From contig JAFQHE010000032.1 in assembly GCA_017398125.1 (NCBI GenBank), forward strand, positions 1-37,124: a DNA stretch of 37,124 bases. The letters run 5' to 3'. The DNA comes from Bacteroidales bacterium. GTDB lineage: Bacteria > Bacteroidota > Bacteroidia > Bacteroidales > UBA932. This document shows, piece after piece, positions 7,576-15,392 of this stretch (the first letter of the stretch is position 1; the number at the start of each line of letters is the position of its first letter). Below the pieces are notes generated by a model. It had not been told where the DNA came from. It was given only the letters and a program-made list of their open reading frames with translations, and ran no database searches. Made by a program: the position numbers and the translations under genes.

Positions 7576-8070
7576 ATGGATTTGGGAATATTGGATTTCA
7601 TTATACTAATCATCATAATATCCAGCGCAATATATGGCGCATTCAAAGGATTCATTTCACAGCTTGCAACCATTGCTTCCCTGCTTTTGGGAGTATGGTG
7701 TGCATTCAAGTTTTCGGGTTATGCAGCGGCACAAATGAAGGAACTTTTTGAGATAGGCGAAACTGCCGTTTATATCGTCTCCTTCATTATCATCCTTGTA
7801 CTTGTCATAATTATCGGCAACCTTATCGGAAAAGCGGTGGAGAAGATAATCCATCTCTCACTATTAGGGTGGCTCAACAGGCTCCTTGGAGTTTTGTTCT
7901 CTGCAATGAAATGGGTAATTGTCATGAGTCTTGTGGCATATGTGCTCAATGTTATCAATGGTGCATGGCATATTATTCCCGACAAATTCTTTGCAGGCTC
8001 TCACCTTTACCCGCATTTGACAAATCTGTCACATAAAATTTTCCCATACCTTCAATCCATTGTCTCATAG
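7576..8070 (+). CDS. CvpA family inner-membrane protein
   Basis: A 164-residue integral membrane protein with about four hydrophobic segments (roughly residues 5-22, 28-47, 62-88 and 104-124) and the early 'YGAFKGFISQLATIASLLLG' stretch typical of the CvpA/colicin V production family. In E. coli CvpA is needed for colicin V production, but homologues are widespread and probably have a general envelope role. Its position just upstream of a peptide-export transporter is suggestive, but it has its own promoter and is divergent from ileS, so it may be an unrelated neighbour. It is the only candidate membrane protein near the peptide genes that could be considered for immunity, and nothing in its sequence specifically supports that. 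Confidence 0.85.
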   Translation: MDLGILDFIILIIIISSAIYGAFKGFISQLATIASLLLGVWCAFKFSGYAAAQMKELFEIGETAVYIVSFIIILVLVIIIGNLIGKAVEKIIHLSLLGWLNRLLGVLFSAMKWVIVMSLVAYVLNVINGAWHIIPDKFFAGSHLYPHLTNLSHKIFPYLQSIVS

Positions 8071-8197
8071 TACTGCCGGGAGTATTTTCATTCAATTCCA
8101 TATTTTTCACTGGTAGTAAAACGGATGATTTTGTATGTTTTGTTGGGGCATTTTGCCTCCGCTGTCCATATTTGCAACAATTTGATATGTGCAGATT

Positions 8198-10348
8198 ATG
8201 TGGGACGGATTTACAAAACGGAAAATTTGCATCAGGCAGCACGACCTGTATGATTGCGGAGCTGCCTCCTTATGTTCAATAGCTGCCTGGCATGGACTTG
8301 TCATCCCCCTTTCAAGGGCAAGGAGCCTCTGTGGATGCTCCAGGGAGGGCACAACAATAAAAGGGATACTTGATGGTGCCAGAAGTCTTGGGCTCAACGG
8401 GAAAGCCCTGAAATCCCCACAAAAGGAGCTTGTCGGGATAATGAATATGGAGACTCCATATATAGCCCATATCAGAAATGAAGATGGCATGTTGCACTTT
8501 ATAGTGGTAACTGCTATCAGTTCAAGGAGTGTCCGGGTGATGGATCCTGCATTTGGAGAGCTTGCTTCATGGCCGGCAGAGAAGTTCCTTGAACGGTGGA
8601 GCGGATACATTATAACATTAGCACCAGGTCCGGACTTCAGGAAAGGAGAGTTCAAATTACCTTTGTGGCGGAAGCTTGTTGGAGTTGTTGCCCCATTCAA
8701 GTTCAAGTTCATCATTGCAATGGCCGCGGGCTTTGCAATGATTGGAGCCGGAGCTGCAAATTCCTTTATCCTCCAACACCTGATAGATGTAACCTTATTG
8801 TCGGGAAGCATGAGAGAGATGTGTACCATTTCCGCCATTGTTTTTATTCTGGCCATTGCAACAATGCTCCTTTACAGGAGAAAGAGTCTGCTGTTACTTG
8901 AAAGCGGGTTGGAGATTGACCATATACTGGCCAGCAGCTATATTAAAAAGCTTTTTTGCCTGCCTGCCAATTTGTACAACCAGTTTGCACCCGGAGATCT
9001 GAACTCCAGAATTGGGGATATTTATAAAACACGTCTGTTCATATCGGAGAGCCTGCTTGCTGTTCCAACATGCTGCGCAACCTTGCTTATAGTAGTTTTT
9101 CTGATGTTCTGGTCAAATTCCAGACTTGCAGTCCTTTCTTTTTCTTTCATTCCGCTTTACGCGGTTCTCTGTATAGTGTCGGTCCGCCTCAACAGGAGGC
9201 ATAACAGGGATCTGGCTCTTCTTGGCGCACAGTTCCAGAACAGCATGCTCTTCGGTATGGATAGTATTGTAACCGCCAAACATTTCGGCACTGAGCAGCA
9301 TGCAGCTATGAAAATTGAGGAAAGGTTTGAGGCTCTCCAAAAAGAGATGCTTGACGCAGGAAGGTGCATTACTGGAATCGAAACTGCAGGAAACGGACTC
9401 TATGGAGCCCTGATCTCTTCGACATTGGTCTTGGGCGGCTATATGGTTATTGGAGGAAGGGTTACAACAGGAGAGCTGGTATCATTTTACACATTATGCT
9501 CTCTTTTTGCCGCCCCGCTTGATACTCTTGTTGACCTGCACAACCACTATTCGCAAGCATGCATTTCTGCTGAAAGGCTCTTTGAGATTCTTGAACTGGA
9601 AGAAGAGTCCGATACTTGGTCAGAGGCCCCAGAGAGGGGAAAATGCAGTAATGAATTGTGCACACATGGGGAGCACAGCCGGAGAGAAATTTGTAAATAC
9701 ATCATTGATAATGATATTTCATTTGCAAATGTATCTTTTGGGTATCCGGGAAGAGAGAAGATAATCGACAATTTTTCAACATCATTTTCATCAGGCAGGA
9801 TAACTGCCTTATGCGGATCGAACGGAAGCGGCAAAAGCACATTGGGTGCGCTACTTATGAGGGATCTCCCTGCTTTGGAGGGAAAAATAGAGATTGGAGA
9901 GCGTGATATATCAACCATACCTCTTAATATTTGGCGAAGCCAGCTCTGCATTGTTCCTCAGAATATATTCATTTTCAATGATACACTATTGAACAACATA
10001 ACCTGTCTTAAGGAGGAGCCAGATATGGAAAGGGTTGTATCCGCTTGTGTTGATGCTGGACTTGCCTCCCTTATCGGGAGACTGCCGTCGGGAGTGCATA
10101 CCCATATAGGGAGTTGGAGAGGAATGTTGTCGGGAGGAGAGATAGAGAAGATTGGTATTGCCAGGGCTCTTTACAGAGATCCCCAGACCTACATTTTTGA
10201 CGAGGCCACTGCAAACATGGATGAGTTTTCGGAGAGGTCCATTGCCTGCTTGTTGGGACGGCTAAAGAGAGTGGGGAAAAGGGTTATTGTAATCACACAC
10301 AGCAGAGTGTTGAGAGGAGTTGCAGATGAGATTGTTGATTTGGGTTAA
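8198..10348 (+). CDS. Peptidase-containing ABC transporter (PCAT) with C39 protease domain
   Basis: This 716-residue protein combines three parts. Residues 1-135 are a C39 cysteine peptidase with Gln14 (oxyanion hole), Cys20 in DLYDCGAAS, His100 and Asp116, so the triad is intact. Residues about 150-450 form a six-helix ABC exporter membrane domain. Residues about 500-716 form the ATPase, with Walker A GSNGSGKST at 540-548, signature LSGGE at 644-648, Walker B IFDEAT with D668/E669, and a switch His701. Such transporters cut leader peptides after a Gly-Gly and export the mature peptide. Two GG-leader peptides follow directly downstream, and a TolC-type channel and adaptor come after them. I start at the ATG at 8198; an in-frame GTG at 8189 is possible. 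The 127 bp after cvpA contain no clear consensus promoter. Confidence 0.93.
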   Translation: MWDGFTKRKICIRQHDLYDCGAASLCSIAAWHGLVIPLSRARSLCGCSREGTTIKGILDGARSLGLNGKALKSPQKELVGIMNMETPYIAHIRNEDGMLHFIVVTAISSRSVRVMDPAFGELASWPAEKFLERWSGYIITLAPGPDFRKGEFKLPLWRKLVGVVAPFKFKFIIAMAAGFAMIGAGAANSFILQHLIDVTLLSGSMREMCTISAIVFILAIATMLLYRRKSLLLLESGLEIDHILASSYIKKLFCLPANLYNQFAPGDLNSRIGDIYKTRLFISESLLAVPTCCATLLIVVFLMFWSNSRLAVLSFSFIPLYAVLCIVSVRLNRRHNRDLALLGAQFQNSMLFGMDSIVTAKHFGTEQHAAMKIEERFEALQKEMLDAGRCITGIETAGNGLYGALISSTLVLGGYMVIGGRVTTGELVSFYTLCSLFAAPLDTLVDLHNHYSQACISAERLFEILELEEESDTWSEAPERGKCSNELCTHGEHSRREICKYIIDNDISFANVSFGYPGREKIIDNFSTSFSSGRITALCGSNGSGKSTLGALLMRDLPALEGKIEIGERDISTIPLNIWRSQLCIVPQNIFIFNDTLLNNITCLKEEPDMERVVSACVDAGLASLIGRLPSGVHTHIGSWRGMLSGGEIEKIGIARALYRDPQTYIFDEATANMDEFSERSIACLLGRLKRVGKRVIVITHSRVLRGVADEIVDLG

Positions 10349-10358
10349 TATGGTGGAA

Positions 10359-10381
10359 GCCTGCGCACCATTTCTGCAGGC
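10359..10381 (+). repeat. Small hairpin between transporter and first peptide gene
   Basis: GCCTGC (10359-10364) and GCAGGC (10376-10381) can pair across an 11-nt loop in the 51-bp gap after the PCAT stop. It could set relative expression of the peptides. The stem is short and the role is speculative. Confidence 0.35.
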
Positions 10382-10399
10382 ACTATTAAATATTTCAGT

Positions 10400-10588
10400 A
10401 TGGAAGAGAGCAGATTTTCGAGTTGCGGTCTTGTGGAAATTGATGGACTGGAGCTGCAGTTGAGGGGTGGAATGACCTGGAAAGAGCTGATGCAGTTGCT
10501 TGGGGTAGTAGAGAAGGTCCTCAAGTTTATTGGGGAGTATGAAGAGGAGTTGCGAAGAGGTTTTGAAAAAGGGTGGAGGATTTTATGA
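10400..10588 (+). CDS. Short peptide with possible double-glycine leader (candidate bacteriocin/signal subunit 1)
   Basis: A 62-residue open frame begins at an ATG 51 bp after the PCAT stop. Its N-terminal third ends in LELQLRGG at residues 17-24. This resembles a GG leader, with hydrophobic residues at -4, -6 and -8 before the cut, although it lacks the classical Ser-11/Glu-8 pattern. Cleavage would give a 38-residue product, MTWKELMQLLGVVEKVLKFI followed by a charged, Trp-containing C terminus. The product looks strongly amphipathic-helical and contains GFEKG, a GxxxG motif of the kind used for helix pairing in two-peptide bacteriocins. Its TGA overlaps the start of the next peptide gene within ATGATGA, so translation is probably coupled. 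I recognise no named family; the assignment rests on location, leader shape and coupling. Confidence 0.6.
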   Translation: MEESRFSSCGLVEIDGLELQLRGGMTWKELMQLLGVVEKVLKFIGEYEEELRRGFEKGWRIL

Positions 10589-10782
10589 TGAATGCATTGA
10601 TTGAGATTTCTGCAAACGAAAGTTCGCGTATCTTCGGAGGACGCAGCGAAGAGATTGCCAAAGTGGTGGAATTTGCAGCACAATGTATAGGTGCTTTGGC
10701 AAAAATTATCTATCTGACGGCAAAGCGTGGCCCAAGGGCAATAACCGAACAGATGGCATCGGGTTACTATCCGAAATTCTGA
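10585..10782 (+). CDS. Short peptide with canonical double-glycine leader (candidate bacteriocin/signal subunit 2)
   Basis: The frame starts at ATG 10585 or the adjacent ATG 10588, overlapping the stop of the previous peptide gene. The leader MNALIEISANESSRIFGG fits the GG-leader pattern: Ile at -4, Glu at -8, Ser at -11, Ile at -12 and Leu at -15 relative to the cut after Gly-Gly. The predicted mature peptide has 46 residues, beginning RSEEIAKVVEFAAQ. It carries a central hydrophobic stretch (about AAQCIGALAKIIYLTA) with one Cys and a basic, aromatic C-terminal tail ending GYYPKF. This is the expected substrate of the adjacent C39 transporter. It could be a class II bacteriocin/microcin-like peptide or a secreted signal. 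A single Cys means no internal disulfide. Confidence 0.7.
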   Translation: MMNALIEISANESSRIFGGRSEEIAKVVEFAAQCIGALAKIIYLTAKRGPRAITEQMASGYYPKF

Positions 10783-10785
10783 CGT

Positions 10786-10871
10786 ATAATGCGGTTGTCA
10801 TGGCTAATCATCAAACAAGAGTCGGTTCCCAAGTAATTTTTGATGGATTTGCAATTTGGCAACCGCATTAT
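10786..10871. repeat. 12-bp perfect inverted repeat flanking a 62-bp segment
   Basis: ATAATGCGGTTG (10786-10797) and CAACCGCATTAT (10860-10871) are perfect inverted copies; pairing extends three more positions inward with one wobble. The left arm begins just after the stop of peptide gene 2. The right arm lies inside the -33/-7 spacer of the promoter of the outer-membrane channel gene. It may be a small invertible segment, an operator pair, or an RNA stem. Confidence 0.75.
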
Positions 10872-10879
10872 TATCTTTG
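10848..10879 (+). promoter_or_regulatory. Promoter for the TolC-like gene, adaptor and tsaB
   Basis: TTTG (10848-10851), a 20-bp spacer and TATCTTTG (10872-10879) match the Bacteroidetes consensus. The ATG follows 36 bp downstream. The right arm of the inverted repeat occupies the end of the spacer, directly against the -7 element. Confidence 0.7.
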
Positions 10880-10914
10880 TGAAGTTATTGCAGCATTACA
10901 CTATCCAGGAGATT

Positions 10915-12234
10915 ATGAAAATAGTCAAACTACTGTTTACCACCCTATTGTCTGTTTTTTCATGCATTTATTCTTATGCCCAGCAGAGCTGGACTCTGGA
11001 AGAGTGCATAGATTATGCTCACAAAAACAATCTTCAGGTAAAACAGCAGGAGGTATCTGTCAGGCAGGCTGAGAATAGTGTAAAACAGTCAAAACTTGAT
11101 TTCATTCCCACCTTCAATGCATCATTAGGGTATAATCTGAACTGGGGAAAATCGGTCAATATCAATGACCTTGAAATTACCAACCAGCTTACACAAAGTG
11201 CTACGGCCAATTTTGGGGCATCAACCCCAATACTTGAGGGATTTGCCAAACACAACACTTTGAAGAGCAACCGCACACAACTGCAAATCAGCCAGCAGGA
11301 GGTAGAACGGCTCAAAAATGAAATCACCATCTCAATAACCCAGGCATATCTTCAGCTTCTTCTCTCCATTGAAATAGAAAAGAGCGCCAGAGAGAGTTTC
11401 AACAGTGTGGCCCGACAGGTTGAGAGAACCGCACTGCTGGTAGAGGCCGGAAGCCAGCCATATAGTGCCCTGCTTGATATTGAAGCCCAACTCTCAACAG
11501 AGAGGGTACAACTGGTTGCTGCAGGCAATGATATTAAAAGCAACCGCCTGACATTGCTCCAATTGATGGATATACAGGATGATTCCAATTTCACAATTGC
11601 AGTTCCGGAGATTGATGACACCCTTGGCGTCTTCATAAAAGAGAGTATAAATTCAATATACAACAGTGCCACAACTCTCCCTCAGATAAGGACAGCTGAA
11701 CTGCAATTGAGCAAGAGCAGATATGATTACAAAATACAGAAAGGCTATCTCTTTCCGAGTATCTCTTTCAATGCCGGTTATGGTACATATTTCAGCGACA
11801 GCCAACACTCCCGTTTTTTTGACCAGTTCAACGAGAACAGGAATCCGTCGATGGGATTTTCGCTCAGTATACCAATCTTTAACGGCTGGCGAAGAAGTGC
11901 TGCAGTACGGAATGCCGGACTGAATGTAGAGAGTGCCCGGATTGAACTCAAAAGAAGGCACCATACACTTTATAAGGAGATTCAGATGGCAGCCAATAAT
12001 GCCGAAAATTCGTATGAAAAATATAAGGCGGCCCTCCATAATATGAAGGCAAGTGAGGAGTCATTTGAGTATGTAAGGAACAAATTCAATGCCGGCACCC
12101 TTAATGGTACCGACTATATAGTGGCCAAGAGCAACCTGTTCAAGGCCCAATCTGAATTTTACCAGACAAAATTCCAATATATTTTCCAACTGAAAATTCT
12201 GGATTTCTACAAGGGCACACCAATAAAACTATAA
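10915..12234 (+). CDS. TolC-family outer-membrane channel protein
   Basis: A 439-residue protein with a signal peptide (MKIVKLLFTTLLSVFSCIYS, cut near SYAQ). Two internally related halves rich in long coiled-coil helices follow, for example WTLEECIDYAHKNNLQVKQQ at the N terminus, a phrase typical of the outer-membrane efflux protein family, and FNAGTLNGTDYIVAKSNLFK near the end. TolC-like trimers span the outer membrane and periplasm and let substrates leave the cell in one step. It is followed after 4 bp by the adaptor gene. The ATG at 10915 is preferred over a longer frame from 10840 because it begins a proper signal peptide and lies just downstream of a consensus promoter. Confidence 0.92.
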   Translation: MKIVKLLFTTLLSVFSCIYSYAQQSWTLEECIDYAHKNNLQVKQQEVSVRQAENSVKQSKLDFIPTFNASLGYNLNWGKSVNINDLEITNQLTQSATANFGASTPILEGFAKHNTLKSNRTQLQISQQEVERLKNEITISITQAYLQLLLSIEIEKSARESFNSVARQVERTALLVEAGSQPYSALLDIEAQLSTERVQLVAAGNDIKSNRLTLLQLMDIQDDSNFTIAVPEIDDTLGVFIKESINSIYNSATTLPQIRTAELQLSKSRYDYKIQKGYLFPSISFNAGYGTYFSDSQHSRFFDQFNENRNPSMGFSLSIPIFNGWRRSAAVRNAGLNVESARIELKRRHHTLYKEIQMAANNAENSYEKYKAALHNMKASEESFEYVRNKFNAGTLNGTDYIVAKSNLFKAQSEFYQTKFQYIFQLKILDFYKGTPIKL

Positions 12235-12238
12235 CGGC

Positions 12239-13468
12239 ATGAGCGGGAACAGAAAAAGAAGCAAATACATACTATTTGGAAGTTTGGCAATTATAGCCAC
12301 TCTCATATTCATTGGGATAAACAAGGAGGAACCGGGAATTGATGTAACTGTGGAATATCCCAAACGCACTACAATCACTGAAGCCATTCCCGCCAATGGA
12401 AAGATCCAGCCGGTCACTGAGGTAAAGATCAGCCCCGACGTATCAGGAGAGATTGTTGAGCTCCATATCAACGAGGGGAGCAATGTAAACAAAGGAGATC
12501 TGCTCATAAAGATAAAGCAGGATGTCTATATTTCTGCCGTAGACAGGGCAGAAGCTTCTCTGAACTCAATCAAGGCACAATACCTCCAGCAGAAGGCCCA
12601 GCTTGTACAGATGGAGCAATCTCACAAAAGAAACACCCTGCTACACTCACAAAAGGCAATTTCACAGGCAGAGTATGAGACCTCCCAGGCACAATATGAG
12701 GTGGCAGTGGAACAGCTGAATGCTGCCAAATATAATGTAAAGAGTGCCCAGGCCGCTTTGGAGGAGGCAAAAGAGAACCTTAGAAAGACAACGATATATG
12801 CGCCCATGACAGGTATAGTCTCAATGCTTGCCGTTGAAAAGGGTGAGAGGGTTGTAGGAACAAGCCAGATGGCCGGCACAGAGATGCTACGCATTGCAAA
12901 CCTCAATGAGATGGAGGTACTTGTGGATGTCAATGAAAATGATATTATCAGATTGAGTCTGCAGGACACTGCATACATTGAGGTAGATGCCTATCCCAAC
13001 AGAAAATTCAAAGGTATAGTAACACAAATAGCAAATTCAGCCAAGAATACAGCCTCATCCCTTTCTGACCAGGTGACCAATTTTGAGGTCAAGGTAAGCA
13101 TACTTCCTGACTCATATACCGATCTGCAGGGGCAGAATTCCATTCCATTCCGTCCGGGCATGAGCGCATCTGTATCTATCCTTACCCAAATAAGCGAGAA
13201 TGCACTCACTGTACCTTTGCAGGCCATTACCACAAGAGAAGGGCTTCTTGATACAATTCCCGACAATGGAATCTGTGAACAGGTATTCATATATGACAGA
13301 ACCACATCACAAGTAAAAGTGACAAGAGTAAAAAGCGGCATACAGGATATGCAGCTTATTGAGATAACTGATGGCCTGACCGACAGTGTCGAGATTGTAA
13401 CAGGCCCGTACAATGCAATAAGCCGGACCCTGAAGAACGGCTCCAAAGTTAAAGTAAAGGAGAAATAG
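12239..13468 (+). CDS. Periplasmic adaptor (membrane fusion) protein, MacA/HlyD-like
   Basis: The 409-residue protein has one N-terminal membrane anchor (residues about 10-26) followed by a barrel-sandwich/lipoyl half (GKIQPVTEVKISPDVSGEIV), a long helical hairpin (about residues 100-185), the second lipoyl half (APMTGIVSMLAVEKGERVVG) and beta-barrel and membrane-proximal domains. Such adaptors join an inner-membrane pump to a TolC-type channel. No MacB-type ABC protein or RND pump lies nearby, so the upstream C39 transporter is the closest possible partner; the domain style is more MacA-like than the HlyD type usually paired with C39 exporters. It sits 4 bp after the channel gene and 1 bp before tsaB. 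Confidence 0.92.
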   Translation: MSGNRKRSKYILFGSLAIIATLIFIGINKEEPGIDVTVEYPKRTTITEAIPANGKIQPVTEVKISPDVSGEIVELHINEGSNVNKGDLLIKIKQDVYISAVDRAEASLNSIKAQYLQQKAQLVQMEQSHKRNTLLHSQKAISQAEYETSQAQYEVAVEQLNAAKYNVKSAQAALEEAKENLRKTTIYAPMTGIVSMLAVEKGERVVGTSQMAGTEMLRIANLNEMEVLVDVNENDIIRLSLQDTAYIEVDAYPNRKFKGIVTQIANSAKNTASSLSDQVTNFEVKVSILPDSYTDLQGQNSIPFRPGMSASVSILTQISENALTVPLQAITTREGLLDTIPDNGICEQVFIYDRTTSQVKVTRVKSGIQDMQLIEITDGLTDSVEIVTGPYNAISRTLKNGSKVKVKEK

Positions 13469-13469
13469 A

Positions 13470-14210
13470 ATGGAAAATATAATATTGCTGATTGAGACTG
13501 CTACAGAATCATGTTCGGTAGCTCTTGCAAAAGACCAGGAGATAATTGCAGAGAAATATATAAATGAGCCTAAAGCACATGCCACGCTCCTGGCCAGGTA
13601 TATCAAGGATATTTTGGAAGAGAACAACCTCTCCGTCAAGGATTGCAGTGCAATCGCAGTAAGTGAAGGGCCTGGATCATATACAGGACTCAGAGTTGGA
13701 GTATCATGCGCCAAAGGACTTTGCTACGGAGCGGAAAAACCGCTGATAGGTGTCGGCACCCTTGCAGCCATTGCACAATGCGCACTTGACAACAAAGAGA
13801 TTGCAAGCTCAATAGACGGGCTTCAAAAAACTATATTTTCCGCTACCGGCGAGAATTTGCCACTACTGATTGTTCCAATGATTGATGCCAGAAGAATGGA
13901 AGTATATACTGCAATCTTCAACTCAGAGGGGGACCAGCTTACTCCAACAGAGGCAAAGATTCTCGATGAGAAGAGTTTTTCAAAAGAACTTGAATCTTCT
14001 GTCGTACTCTTTACCGGCAATGGGGCAGAGAAATTCAAACCACTTATAAATCATCGCAATGCGATATTTGCGGAACAACTTCCGCATGCCACCGGCATGA
14101 GAGTGATTGCCAACAGTATGTACAATAAAAAAGAGTTCAAAGATTGTGCATACTTTGAACCCTTCTATCTTAAGGAATTTGTTGCCGGCAAGCCAAAAAA
14201 ACTTCTGTAG
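13470..14210 (+). CDS. tsaB: tRNA threonylcarbamoyladenosine biosynthesis protein TsaB
   Basis: TsaB is the non-catalytic partner of TsaD in forming t6A at position 37 of ANN-decoding tRNAs. The 246-residue protein carries the family signature SEGPGSYTGLRVG at 65-77 and an ASKHA-fold N terminus (LIETATESCSVAL). The start codon is one base after the adaptor gene's stop, so it is in the same transcription unit as the export genes. Its end converges with the DUF4369 gene, leaving a 6-bp gap without a terminator. Confidence 0.95.
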   Translation: MENIILLIETATESCSVALAKDQEIIAEKYINEPKAHATLLARYIKDILEENNLSVKDCSAIAVSEGPGSYTGLRVGVSCAKGLCYGAEKPLIGVGTLAAIAQCALDNKEIASSIDGLQKTIFSATGENLPLLIVPMIDARRMEVYTAIFNSEGDQLTPTEAKILDEKSFSKELESSVVLFTGNGAEKFKPLINHRNAIFAEQLPHATGMRVIANSMYNKKEFKDCAYFEPFYLKEFVAGKPKKLL

Positions 14211-14216
14211 CAACTC

Positions 14217-15371
14217 CTAATATGACAATTTGCCCAACTCCCTGTCAAGGGCAGCCTTGTCAAATATATTCTTGGCAACAATGTTGCCAGACTTGTCAAA
14301 CAATATAAGTGTAGGCAACTGTGTAACTGCGTAGGTATTCAAAGCCACACACGCAGTTCCCCTTCCATCACATACATTTATCCAAGGAAGAGCCTGTTCC
14401 TTTACAACTGTAGCCCATTGGGTTTTGTCAACATCAGCTGAGACCTGATAGATTTCAAGACCTTTAGGGTTGTATTTCGAGTAAAGCTCTTTCAAATCGT
14501 GGTTAAACATCTTCTGCTGGTCAATTGTACTTGTCCAGAAAACAAGTATGAAAGGCTTGCCCAACAATTCAGACATCTTTCTGTTCTGGCCCTTTGTGTC
14601 GGCCATTTCAATCTCAGGAAATGCCAGTTCTCCGGCCAAGGTAAGTTTGTTGTTGAACTCAAAGGCTTTCTGGTATTTGTCAACCTCCTCCTTAAGAGCC
14701 CTTACATATTTTGAATTTGGCAACGACTGCTTCAATGAATCATGGATACTTCTGAAATATACCAGATCATGGACATCTCCAAACAGAGGAAGTTCATCGG
14801 AGAATCGTTGATACAGCAGCATTATGTTTGACAATGAAGCAGGTTGTTTCATCATCTGGGCCAATGCGCCACGTTTGTAGTTTACAAAGAATTTGCTCAA
14901 CTCCACCTGAATCTCTTTGATTCTCTCTGTATCGTTTTTCTCAAGAGCATCAGCAATCTCAGTAGAGAAGGCATCAAACTTTGCCGAGGCATCATAGATT
15001 GTCTTTTCTATCTCAATGAGTCTGGATGTCTCATCAGATCCGGTAACGGTCAAACCACCGCCAAGAGTATCTACAGAGACCTTTACCCTGTCACCGCCTT
15101 TCAAAAGAAGTGATGCCAATCTTTTCTGGTTATATGACAGATAAAAGAAATCCGGATCATCTGCCTTTACATTTACTTTTCCTTTTGCATTGCCATTTGC
15201 ATCAAGATCCAAAGTGTCTACAATTGCAATTGTATTGACCTGAAGTTTTGACAACACAACCTCCTTGCCACCGGCACCGGGAACATTAAGCTCTATTACA
15301 GCATTCTCATTAGAAGAGCAGGATGCCAAAACAGAGGCAGCCGCCGCAACCAAAATTGTTCTTAGTTTCAT
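14217..15371 (-). CDS. Thioredoxin-like lipoprotein with N-terminal DUF4369-type domain, active-site Cys missing
   Basis: This 384-residue protein begins with a lipoprotein signal (LASC, Cys18). A beta-rich N-terminal region (about 25-115) fits the DUF4369-type domain found before TlpA-like thioredoxins in Bacteroidetes. A helical linker follows, then a thioredoxin fold from about 250, with the cis-Pro at 353 in TQLPTLILF. Where an active enzyme has WCxxC, this one has WTSTIDQ at 279-285, so the redox pair is absent. Two Cys later (334 and 341) do not replace it. It is therefore unlikely to be an ordinary disulfide reductase and may bind a partner or substrate instead. It lies 21 bp after the HIT gene, probably in the greA transcript. 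Confidence 0.8.
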   Translation of the reverse strand: MKLRTILVAAAASVLASCSSNENAVIELNVPGAGGKEVVLSKLQVNTIAIVDTLDLDANGNAKGKVNVKADDPDFFYLSYNQKRLASLLLKGGDRVKVSVDTLGGGLTVTGSDETSRLIEIEKTIYDASAKFDAFSTEIADALEKNDTERIKEIQVELSKFFVNYKRGALAQMMKQPASLSNIMLLYQRFSDELPLFGDVHDLVYFRSIHDSLKQSLPNSKYVRALKEEVDKYQKAFEFNNKLTLAGELAFPEIEMADTKGQNRKMSELLGKPFILVFWTSTIDQQKMFNHDLKELYSKYNPKGLEIYQVSADVDKTQWATVVKEQALPWINVCDGRGTACVALNTYAVTQLPTLILFDKSGNIVAKNIFDKAALDRELGKLSY

Positions 15372-15392
15372 ATTATTGATGTTAGGTTCTTT

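Noticed and set aside
8198-10348. Reading the C39 transporter as part of the PqqD operon system
   Set aside because: The two are more than 20 kb apart, on opposite strands, with separate promoters, and the PqqD operon has its own exporter. A functional link is possible but nothing in the sequence shows it.
10345-10683. 112-codon frame (-) opposite the peptide genes
   Set aside because: It is antisense to two well-shaped peptide genes with GG leaders and has a Ser/Pro-rich, unstructured composition; a shadow frame.
10683-11072. Rightward frame spanning peptide 2 and the channel gene start, considered as an immunity gene
   Set aside because: It overlaps the signal peptide of the channel protein in another frame and shows no membrane or family pattern.
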